Shown: positions 40,349-48,879 of the stretch, piece by piece
How the letters are laid out: the number at the start of each line of letters is the position of its first letter
Numbering within the stretch: the first letter of the stretch is position 1
Source of the DNA: Ornithodoros turicata
Lineage: Eukaryota > Arthropoda > Arachnida > Ixodida > Argasidae
Reading direction: 5' to 3'
Length of the DNA: 64,000 nucleotides
NCBI RefSeq assembly: GCF_037126465.1
Contig: NC_088202.1
Location: forward strand, 29,682,213-29,746,212
Notes under the pieces: model-generated
The model's input: only the letters and a program-made list of their open reading frames with translations
Told to the model about the DNA's origin: nothing
Database searches by the model: none
Program-made: the position numbers and the translations under genes

Positions 40349-41470
40349 TTAGTTTCGCACATACACTGGGTCACAGTCTTTAAAGGTCCTTACGGCTGGT
40401 CTGGGAGCCTGCTTTTCCTGTACCTTCTGCCGATTACTTATTCCGTCGGGATGCAATCTGTCCAGACAAGTCTTCAACCTGCGTCGCATAAGGAGTTCGG
40501 CTGGACTAAAACCTGTTGATGAGTTTGAAGTGGTATGCTGATGCAAGAGGAAACGAGCAAGTCGTTGCTGCCAGCTGCCATGTACAATACGTTTCATTGT
40601 GTGCTTCATTGTTTGTACCATTCGTTCTGCCTGTCCGTTGCTTGCAGCGTGATAGGGAGCCACGAGAATTTGCCTTATAGCGTTTCTTCGAAGGAATGTT
40701 TGGAAGTGAGCAGGTGTGAACTGAGGTCCGTTGTCGCCGACCACAACATCTGGAATGCCGTGCGTAACGAAGATCTCCCGTAGTGCGTTGACAGTAGCTT
40801 CGGCAGATGTAGATGGCATGAGCTTTACCTCTAGCCACTTTGAGTAGGCGTCAACTACTAGGAGGAATGATTGTCCATAGAATGGACCAGCAAAGTCCAC
40901 GTGAAGACGAGACCATGGAGAGTGTGGAACCTCCCAAGAATGTATCGGCGCACCTGGTGGTGCATGCCTCGTGGATTGGCATTCGGTGCAACTCTTGACA
41001 CACTGTTCGATGTCCTCATCGAGCTTCGGCCACCATACGTACGACCGAGAAAGGGCTTTTATGTGTCCAATCCCTGGATGACCCAGATGGAGCTTGTCTA
41101 ACACTTGCTGTTGACCCTCTTTGGGAATTATTACTCTGTTTCGCCACAAGAGGCAGTTCTTATGAGCAGATAACTCATAGCGTTTCGACCAGAATGTCTT
41201 GAACTCATCTGGACCTTTGTCATCTGGCCAACCCTTCCACACCCAGTTGAGAGCTCGGGAAAGTTGAGGATCGCGTATAGTCATGCTTGCAATGTCCTTC
41301 GCGTGAAGCGGTGGACTGGCCAGCTCTTCGGTGAACAGCACTTCAGGCGGACACGGTATAGTTTCGTCTTTGACGGGAAGAGGCAAGCGGCTTAGAGCAT
41401 CTGCATTAGCGATTTTCTTCCCAGGTCGATGAACAAGCTCAAACTCGTAAGCATTAGCATCTGAGACCAA
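40349..41470 (-). pseudogene. Gypsy pol: RNase H end and integrase
   Basis: Opens in the RNase H tail (EFELVHRPGKKIANADALSR), then the zinc-binding HHCC domain (HLGHPGIGHIK...CVKSCTECQ), then the DDE core: LHVDFAGPF (first Asp), DVVVGDNGPQFTPAHF (second Asp), HAASNGQAERMVQTMKH (Glu). The core residues are all present. The C-terminal region is cut by PLE 2 at 40281. Integrase would insert the cDNA into the genome. Confidence 0.9.
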
Positions 41471-41800
41471 CGAAGCATTCTTGGTGAGATTATCATCGGA
41501 GTGGGCTTTGACCTTGTGAATATTCCCAGAAGTGGTTGATGGTCAGTCACAATTGTAAGTGCACGTCCATAGATAAAATGATGAAATATCTTTACTCCAG
41601 CGATAATGGAGAGAGCTTCACGGTCGATTTGTGCGTAGTTACGCTCTGTAGTTGTCAACGTGCGTGAACAGAATGCAACTGCAGCTTCGCGTCCATCTGG
41701 CTGTTGCTGACTTAGTACAGCCCCTACACCATAAGGTGATGCATCACACGGGAGGAATATAGAACGTTTCTTGTCGAATGGTACAAGAACGCTATCTCAT
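41392..41800 (-). pseudogene. Gypsy pol: RNase H
   Basis: TERNYAQIDREALSIIAGVK and HHFIYGRALTIVTDHQPLLG are the RNase H Glu and Asp boxes of gypsy pol. The frame is offset from the flanking RT and integrase frames, and a stop near 41795 (minus-strand TGA) separates it from the upstream part, so the polyprotein is broken. Confidence 0.85.
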
Positions 41801-42825
41801 GAGAGAAGTTCTTTTGCTCGCTGGAAAGCCTTGTCATGGATGGTAGTCCAGTTCCTCTCTGCGTCCTTGTCGAGAAGACGACGCAACGGCTCAGCAACGG
41901 TAGCCTTGTCCTTCAGAAAGGAATTGTAGAAATTCAGCAGACCAAGAAAAGCTTGAAGCTCTTGCTTGCTGTTCGGACGCGGTGCATCATGGATCGCTGT
42001 AACCTTGGAATCTGCGTGGTGAATGCCGTTAGCGTCGACAAGATACCCCAGGAATTCTACGGATGACACACCAAACAATCATTTGTCCTTTCTGGCTCGC
42101 AGGCCAGCACGGGCAAGTCGACGTAACACTTCGCGCAATCGTCTTGCAAGTTCGTCCTGGTTAGCAACTTGAATCAAGATGTCCTCAAAATAGGGCGCTA
42201 CTCCCTGTAGTCCCACGAGAAGTTCGTCAATTAAGTGCTGGAAAAGTCCTGGAGCTAGATTCACACCGTACTGGAGGCGTTTCACTTTAAAAGCACCCCG
42301 GTGTGTGATGATGGTTTGTGCTTCTGCAACATCATCGTCTACACGTAGTTGAAGATAGGCCTGTGCGAGATCTATTTTTGCGTCGCAGCCACCACCAGAC
42401 AAGCTTGAAAGAAGATGGTTGACTGCAGGAATGGGGTATGGATGAGCACGCATGCCGGTGTTGATAGTAACTTTGTAGTCGCCACACAGTCTTACTTCTA
42501 CTGACGGTTTAATGACAGGAACAACAGGAGTAGCCCATTTTGGATTTGAAATTGCTTCTATAACATTATCGGCGATAAGACGATCGAGTGCAGCATCGAT
42601 TTTCGGACGTAATGCCAGTGGAACATTCCTTGCCTTCAGTCGGATGGGTGGAACAGAAGGATCTAGTGGAAGTGAAACAACAGGTCCTGTGTAATTTCCA
42701 AGGCCTTCCTGAAATACTTCTTTGAAGTCGTTGAGTACTTGCTCTAGGGGGTTGGCATCCATGTAGTGAACACCCGTCAACTTGATACCCAATGGTGCGA
42801 ACCATTCGTACCCCAGTAGACTCAC
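41797..42825 (-). pseudogene. Gypsy pol: reverse transcriptase
   Basis: RT boxes WATPVVPVIKPSVEVRLCGD, CDAKIDLAQAYLQLRVDDD (motif A), LQYGVNLAPGLFQHLIDELL (B) and a degenerate catalytic box VAPYFEDILIQV, where YxDD has become YFED. A connection region FLGYLVDANGI...LLNFYNSFLKDKA follows in the frame 42078-41797, after an in-frame stop near 42079. The damaged catalytic aspartate and the stop indicate a dead pol. Confidence 0.85.
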
Positions 42826-42876
42826 TCGTTCTCCGTCAGCGATAAGAAGCCGCAGCGGACCCCTGAAGGATCCATA

Positions 42877-43119
42877 CTAAACATCAACGAAGCATGTGCC
42901 ACGCAGCGGAATAGGCTGCTTTTGGAAATCGCGTCGTGAAATGGAGAGTAGATGAATAGTTGGGCCCTTCTCTGGCCATAGGCGCTTGTATGTAGCTTCA
43001 GAAATAATAGAATAATCGGATCTTGACTCGACTTCCATCTGGCATTCAGACCCATCTATTCTCACTTTGGTGTACTGCTTCCGGAGAGTGGATGTTCCTA
43101 TTTCGTTCACATTGTTCAT
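42877..43119 (-). pseudogene. Gypsy aspartic protease, active-site motif lost
   Basis: The position and the MEVESRSDYSIIS stretch match the protease region, where DTG is expected before SDYS. Here it reads ESR, so the catalytic Asp is gone. KRLWPEKGP downstream fits gypsy proteases. Confidence 0.65.
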
Positions 43120-43189
43120 GTGATAGATACTTGCAGTATCTGAGACATGTTCTTCTGGCTGTCCAACTGCATGCGTTGTTGGCTAAGAC

Positions 43190-44012
43190 TTTTGACCCTG
43201 TCGCTGTTGCTGTCGGGCAGGTGTTTGTACTTTCTGGTCACGAGAGTTATTTGCACGACACACGCGTTCAATGTGTCCTTTTTTGTGACAGTAACGGCAA
43301 ATTGCTTCTCGAAACGGGCACCGGTCACGGTCATGTGACGCTCCACATCCGTGGGTGGCACGAAGTCTTCGGGGATCCTGAATGTCGGGACTCCGCTGTG
43401 GATCCTTTGCGGTTACGATCCCGGCGATCATTATTGATGTGATGGGCTGCGGAAGCTAACCCATGAGTTTGTATTTCCTTCGCTTGGTCGGCCGCTGCTT
43501 CCGCAGCGAGGGGTTTTGCTTTAGCGCTCTCGAAGGTTAACTCCGTTTCGGCAAGCAGACGCCGTTATAACCCGTCATCACGAATGCCGCACACAAGCTG
43601 ATCACGTAGTCTTTCACTCAGTGTGGATCCGAAGTTGCAGTCCTCTGCTAGCCGGCGTAACTCAGTCACGTATGTAGTGATCCTTTCGTTGGAACGTTGC
43701 ACGCGTTTGTGGAACTGGAAGAGGCTGTATATTACCGATGGCTTCGGAGTGAAATGACTTTTCAGCAGTGCGATCAGTTCATCGTAGGACTTTTCGGATG
43801 GAGACGCTGGTGAAACGAGGGATCGAACGATTCCAAGCGTCTTGATACCACAAACAGCCAGCAGCGTAGCACGCTTTTTTGTAGCATCAAGACTTTTTTG
43901 TAGCATCCGTGATAGCATTAGATTCGCAATAGAAGCGCAGTTGATCCGCGTAGACATCCCACGAAGAAGGATTGGAAACATCGAACTCACTGATTGTTCC
44001 AATACCTGCCAT
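43190..44012 (-). pseudogene. Gypsy gag with CCHC zinc knuckle
   Basis: Starts near 44012 (MAGIGTISEFDVSNPSSWDV). Capsid-like region RATLLAVCGIKTLGIVRSLV, YDELIALLKSHFTPKPSVIY and RITTYVTELRRLAEDCNFG. The zinc knuckle CRYCHKKGHIERVC lies at about 43310-43265. Several frame changes and a stop near 43565 break the ORF. Gag would package the RNA. Confidence 0.8.
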
Positions 44013-44086
44013 CTGATGTCTCGTGAACTTGTGAATCGGGCGCGATCACGTACGAAAGTCAATCTTCCCCGGAGAAGGCTCAGTAG

Positions 44087-44104
44087 ATCCCATCCTCGTC
44101 GCCA
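44087..44104 (-). promoter_or_regulatory. Primer-binding site complementary to tRNA-Ser 3' end
   Basis: The plus strand here reads ATCCCATCCTCGTCGCCA, i.e. the last 18 nt (with CCA) expected of the tRNA-Ser(GCU) whose gene-like units fill this region. It lies 4 bases from the 5' LTR (44109) on its internal side. Confidence 0.85.
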
Positions 44105-44108
44105 AGGT

Positions 44109-44344
44109 TGAGTTTGGGAAGATTGAGACTCCGTTTATCACGATGAACTCGAACTTTATTGCTTTCTGGACTACATATGTCTGTTTTGCAAGAAAGGATA
44201 CGCCAGACCTGGGCATCAGAGTGAACGCATCGTGTGATCCCTGAAACCAGAGAACACACGCTTCCCCGCGATACATGATCTTCTCGCGCCAAAGCGGCGC
44301 CGTCGCACCTGGCTGAATCATACACCACGCAACAATACACAACA
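44109..44344 (-). repeat. Gypsy 5' LTR (236 bp)
   Basis: TG...CA termini on the minus strand (TGTTGTGTATTGTTGCGTGG to CCCAAACTCA). Aligns to 35216-35449 over its length with scattered differences and small indels. Confidence 0.9.
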
Positions 44345-44349
44345 GTATC
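44345..44349. repeat. 5-bp target site duplication GTATC (gypsy, right)
   Basis: Partner of 35208-35212. Confidence 0.65.
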
Positions 44350-44485
44350 GTCGATAGTATAACCTTGTACCCATGTTTCGTTGCTGCGTCCTGTCCATCC
44401 CGGCTAGGCGTAGCCCTTGGAACCGCTCGCGACGAGCTTATGACAACAACGTCCGTATGCTATCGCATCCGGAAGTAGAATCTGC
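44350..44485 (-). pseudogene. LINE 1 5' end and ORF1 N-terminus
   Basis: The minus-strand frame PSRDGQDAATKHGYKVILST continues into the ORF1 frame at 35207 when the gypsy element is removed. Upstream it joins 18 nt of tRNA-Ser. Confidence 0.65.
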
Positions 44486-44503
44486 CCACTCGGCCACCTC
44501 GTC
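44486..44503 (-). pseudogene. tRNA-Ser 5' fragment (unit h) at the LINE 1 5' junction
   Basis: GACGAGGTGGCCGAGTGG only, then LINE sequence. Preceded on the minus strand by the usual GGTTGCAAAAAA array spacer. Confidence 0.75.
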
Positions 44504-44699
44504 TTTTTTGCAACCCTACAACTACGCATTTATTTACACAGTCTCTGAAACGACCTCGTATGAAACACGGTTGTCTCTTGCATGTCCTATATTCAGGACA
44601 CTTGTTAAGATGAGGAAGGGTAGTAGCAAAGTTAAAAGAGTGCTGTGGCTACAGCTCCAGTGTGCACGCACAGGTATTTCCCTTCCGGTACGCCACTCT

Positions 44700-44781
44700 C
44701 GACGAGAATGGGATTCCAACCCACGCGGGCAGTGCCCATTGGATTAGCAGTCCAACTCCTTAACCACTCGGCCACCTCGTC
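44700..44781 (-). tRNA. tRNA-Ser(GCU)-like unit i, abutting LINE 3
   Basis: 82 nt, anticodon GCU. Acceptor GACGAGG pairs with TCTCGTC at 6 of 7 positions (one G-T). Box B is GGTTGGAATCC, one substitution from consensus. Its 5' end abuts the A-tail of LINE 3. Confidence 0.6.
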
Positions 44782-45862
44782 TTTTTTTTCCCCACCTTTT
44801 ATTAACAAATACACACAAGTACAGGTACGTCACACGGTTGCAACGCCGAGGGCCATTACAGAACGTCTAAAGAGAAAACTGAATACCTTTTGAATTTGTA
44901 TATAACAATTTTACAAGTACGTAAGGGCATCAAACAATGTCTCTAACCAATCTGGCAGTTCGAAACATCGCATAAGGCACAGCTTAAGTTGAGATATTTC
45001 TATCTTAAAGTATTTCATAGGGGGAGGCATTAACGGTTTTTCGTTCCTGTCAGCCATACGAAGTTTCCACAGACAGTACAAGGCTATAAGCATGACAATA
45101 TCGTACCTGACTGTTTCCCTCGGGTGTAATGGGAGAAACCGTATGGTGTGTGGGTTAAGCAGAAGTCGAGTTTTTAAAGCTTTATACTGGAGATCGTCCC
45201 AGAAAAACTGGGCTTCTGTGCAGTCTAAGAAAAGGTGGTCATGCGTTCCAGGAACTTTGCAGAATCTGCAGTCTACAGACCAGGGCACGTATATGCCCTT
45301 CTGCGCGAGCCATGCCTTGACAGGTAGTATTGACGTATGAAGTTTGTAAAAGAATGTCTTCATGTTTGGTTTGATTGGCATCCTTTGGACTCGAACCAAA
45401 ACATCCCTGCCTGGCAAACTGGGTGGAATATCTCGGTAGACAGGCACAGGGAACAATGTGTCGATCAAGTGGGCGCCAGCGTTTTCTTGTTGACAGACAA
45501 GAGGTATTCAAGACTGGCTTTCAAAAACAGCATGCACTCAACGACCTCCTTGAAAAAGTCTGTTAACCGCATCGTTCCCTCTGTGAACGTGACGTGTAAT
45601 TCCGGGATGTAATTATATGTAAGAATGCGTTTTACTCCCTCGAGAACTGGATGCAGCTCCTCACGAATAAACCAGAGTCTCATGACCAGTTGTTTTACAA
45701 AGAGGTCCTGTAGGCCGAGACCTCCATCACGAAGTTTTCGAAAAAGATAGTCGCGACGCATCCTCTCAAATATAGAGCACCAGATTGTGGTGCCAAAAAT
45801 CCTGTGACAGGCGTGCACTACTTTGCGTGGGCATTGCAAGACTTGCAAAAGGTAAACCCGTT
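44782..45862 (-). mobile_element. tRNA-associated LINE copy 3, flanked by ~48-bp tRNA duplication
   Basis: 1081 bp with 3' end AATAAAAGGTGGGG plus an A-run at tRNA unit i. The 5' end joins tRNA half j (45863-45912). The tRNA half and the first ~48 nt of unit i share the otherwise rare GTTAAGGAGTTGG variant, as expected of a true TSD. Confidence 0.9.
44911..45862 (-). pseudogene. LINE 3 ORF2 C-terminal part
   Basis: The frame 45848-45465 has MRRDYLFRKLRDGGLGLQDL. A frameshift near 45470 leads into 45468-44911 with VQRMPIKPNMKTFFYKLHTS, the zinc motif CRFCKVPGTHDHLFLDC and ETVRYDIVMLIALYCLWKLR. Same protein region as LINE copies 1 and 2. The RT core is absent through 5' truncation. Confidence 0.85.
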
Positions 45863-45912
45863 CAGCCCACTGGATTAGCAGTCCAACTCCTTAACCACTC
45901 GGCCACCTCGTC
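45863..45912 (-). pseudogene. tRNA-Ser 5' half (unit j), TSD copy upstream of LINE 3
   Basis: GACGAGG to AATCCAGTGGGCTG, about 50 nt, then LINE sequence. Differs by about one base from the matching part of unit i. Confidence 0.8.
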
Positions 45913-46115
45913 TTTTTTGCAACCCTACAACTACGCATTTATTTACACAGTCACTGAAACGACCTCATATGAAACACGGGTGTCTCTTGCATGTCCTATA
46001 TTCAAGGCACTTGTTAAGATAAGGAAGGGAAGTAGCTGTGTGTAACGTTAAAAGAGTGTTGTGGCTCCAGCTTGAGTGTACACGCACAGGTAGTTCACTT
46101 CCGGTAAGCCACTCT

Positions 46116-46197
46116 CGACAAGGATGGGACTGGAAACCACGCGGGCAGAGCCCATTGAATTAGCAGTCCAACGCCTTAACCACTCGGCGACCTTGTC
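46116..46197 (-). tRNA. tRNA-Ser(GCU)-like unit k, compensatory acceptor stem
   Basis: 82 nt with GACAAGG and CCTTGTC, a fully paired 7-bp acceptor stem that differs from other units at both partners of one pair. Anticodon GCU. Box B is poor (GTTTCCAGTCC) and box A has TCGCCGAGTGG, so transcription is doubtful. It abuts the A-run of LINE 4. Confidence 0.6.
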
Positions 46198-46570
46198 TTT
46201 TTTTTTCTTTTCCACCTTGATTTTTCTGAGCGGTCAGTTACAACACAGTAACAGAAAGAGTACGGTGTTTCTCCTTTATACTGGACACATCGACAACGCA
46301 ACTTCTACAAAGCGGACAGCCCTTCACAGATCTTATCTAGCCACGTCTAAAAGCTGAGTACGAGCTAACTTAATCTGCAGCAGTTCGGCTTTGAAATATT
46401 TCATAGGAGGACACAACGGCTCTTCGTTCCTATCGGCCTTACGAAGCTTCCACAAACGGTACATGGCAGCAAGAAGAACGATACCGTATCTCACATTTCT
46501 CCGGAGCGTAATGGGAGGAAACGGATAGTATGTGGGCTAAGCGAAAGACTGCGCTTAAAGGTCAGCTATG
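46198..46570 (-). mobile_element. tRNA-associated LINE copy 4, short 3' fragment
   Basis: 3' UTR (AAATCAAGGTGG plus an interrupted A-run at unit k) and a decayed ORF2 C-terminus that aligns with 29300-29690 (the GAAATATTTCATAGGAGGAC and CGAAGCTTCCACAAAC segments on the plus strand). 5' end near 46570. Confidence 0.8.
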
Positions 46571-48870
46571 CCGATATCCCAAATAGTCGAAACGGTTGTA
46601 ATATTCTGAAAGCCCACATCCAGCTCTCCCCAAAACGCACCTTCATTCTCTCAGTTCGGTACAGTATCATGTAAAAAAAAAATAGATAATTCATTCCGAA
46701 ACACACATGGGCGCAGGCATTTTAATGACGTAGATGCACCCGAACGGGCATTGTGACGTGTACGCGCCTTCGTACTTGTCAGTGGATTTCAGCAACGGCT
46801 TCTCGCGGCTTCACGTATCTGTGCTTGAAGATGGCGGACAGCCGGTTTCCACCGTTCCGCGATAAGTAAACAGTGCAGCAGCTGCGAACTCATTGGCGAA
46901 CCAACCTGTGTGCGATGTTGTGACTGGAATTCGTCGTTTGTGTTTTGTGAGCACGTACACTTTGTATCAAGTCGCGTCTGCGTCAGCCCCTTTACAGCAC
47001 TTGCGCATTGTAGAGACTGACGTTTCTACAGCCGTGTTAGCAAGAAAATGCCGACAGCGTTTTATTCCTGCAGGAAGAAATTGTGCTATGTATTTGAGGA
47101 ACCGCATACTGCTATGGGACAAGTTTTACGTACGATTTATCAATGTGCAACAGCGTCGACGATGGTATGTAGCGACGAGAGACGTAAAACGAAATACAAA
47201 TCACATTTTAAACTTTTTGTGGGATTCTGTGCATTTTCCAGAAGATTTCTTTGAATCACACACTCCCATGTCACGCTGCGTTGTGTGGCACGCTACAAAC
47301 TACTGCATTTTATGTCTAACATCTGGATATTGTTTGTAATGAGCACCGTCGCACAAAAACATGCACACGAAAGCTCCAGTAGCCATGTGGTTGCACACTA
47401 TGCAGACGCAAAAGAAGTACCAGAGCACATATTGCCACTTAGAAATGGTGTTTTTAGAAATGTGGTGTCTGAAGAGTTAGGGCATAGCATAGATCCGTGA
47501 AATCAGGTGCACCTTATCCTTCTGTAGAGTGCTCTTTCAATTCACAACTCAGCCCATGGGGTGTAAAAGTGTTAGAGGCAATTATGTGACTTGTCGTCCT
47601 GGGTGACATCACTGGCCAGCCTCGGAATTAATTCCGTTCTCAGGAATTATTGTACAAATCACTTTGTATGTAGGACATAATAAGCAATATGTAAGTTGCA
47701 ACCTTGTCTGCAGCATTCTCGATTGCCTCTTACCTTTACAGTTAGAGACACGTTACCAAACCATTTGCAAAGGGCACTCTTACAGGGGCCGTGTAACTTG
47801 AGTTTTTAATTTATAAAATTTATAAAAATATAAGTATACAATATGTAATATGAAATTTATATAAAATAAAAAATAACATTTGTAAAAATAATTTATAAAA
47901 AAATAAAAAGGCTTCATGGAAGCAATGCATTAGCATACCCATTGCACATGAAGCACAATTATATATGCTTGGACATCATCTAATTAATCTTCTGAACCAT
48001 ATGTGTGGCTGCATACGAAATTTTTTATGCGCGTGCTCTACCTTCCTATTCCTATATGTGCACACGAATAACAGTGAATATATGTGAAGTGGCAAAAAGC
48101 AACTCTAGACTCTACCATCAGTGTGCCCCTTTAACTTTTCCACATTTATGTCTGGTGAACCGGGAATATCTCACTAGAAAAGAAGACATTTGTGCATTGT
48201 TTGGCAAGCAAATAAATATATTTATTTACATTTTCCATCAATCAACAATGTTGTGACCTGGTTCAAATATTAATGTCAACAAGGAAAGTATTTACAAATT
48301 ATTCCTATGTACTCAAATGCAGATATGACAATTCTCTTTTTGTACCTCAGCACAGTACAGTTTCAAAATTAACAAACTGCACAGCATCAGCAATCTTAAA
48401 GTATCTCAAGAGGGGAATCACATAAAGCTCCAATAATAGACTGTGCAAACAAAGCTGCAAAAAACAAAGTACTTCAAGAAAAATCTGAATAATCGGTTGC
48501 CGTTGTGATACTATGCACAGTTCATGAATGGAACATGTTACCTCATTGCATTGCCTCCATGTGAGCACAAGAACAGGCAGCTTTTTAGGTCGCTCTTTTC
48601 GTGTTTTTTTATTGTCTTTTTTGTTTTCTGTTTTTGCAAGAGCAAGCATGGCCATAGTGAAACACAAGCAGCCAAGGACAGGATGAGACATCTACAATGC
48701 GACTGCTAGCTCTAAACTGATATTTATTAGCAGACTCTGGAATATACACATATATGCTGCTAGCAAATGACAATTTAACCAATAGAATAACAGACAAGAA
48801 AAAAGGGTTATATATCTTCCCCTCTCCTCATTCTATTTCACAGGCAGCCCTAGTATCATTCTGAGTGTGT
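46571..48870. other. No recognised gene; AT-rich block at 47800-47920
   Basis: An open frame of 148 aa (46893-47339, +) overlaps a second 68-aa frame; neither has a recognisable domain. The block around 47800-47920 is simple A/T sequence. I see nothing else I can support. Confidence 0.45.
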
Positions 48871-48879
48871 CCGTGCGTT

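Larger units (their letters stand above)
35216..44344 (-). mobile_element. Ty3/gypsy LTR retrotransposon with nested Penelope-like element
   Basis: Minus-strand element with LTRs at 44109-44344 (5') and 35216-35449 (3'), a primer-binding site at 44087-44104, a polypurine tract at 35450-35462, and gag, protease, RT, RNase H and integrase regions in the usual gypsy order. The two LTRs differ at roughly twenty positions, so it is not brand new. Integrase is interrupted by a 4.5-kb Penelope-like element (35755-40281). Several ORFs carry frameshifts. Confidence 0.9.
30058..44485 (-). mobile_element. tRNA-associated LINE copy 1 (Tx1/L1-like), near full length, with three nested insertions
   Basis: Without insertions it is about 4.4 kb: ORF1 with CCHC knuckles, then ORF2 with endonuclease, RT and C-terminal zinc motif, then a 3' A-tail abutting a tRNA-Ser half. 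Its 5' end joins 18 nt of tRNA-Ser (44486-44503). Insertions are a 384-bp hairpin-tRNA element (31487-31870), a Penelope fragment (33892-34325) and a gypsy element (35216-44344), each with a TSD. It is the most complete copy of the family here. Confidence 0.85.

Noticed and set aside
40228..40374. N-terminal extension of the SGNH ORF to the Met at 40374
   Set aside because: This part lies across the TAACTCT duplication in gypsy integrase DNA, so it predates the Penelope insertion and is not part of the gene.
46893..47339. 148-aa open frame as a host exon or THAP-like gene
   Set aside because: No domain, splice context or homology I can recognise, and it overlaps another frame of similar quality.
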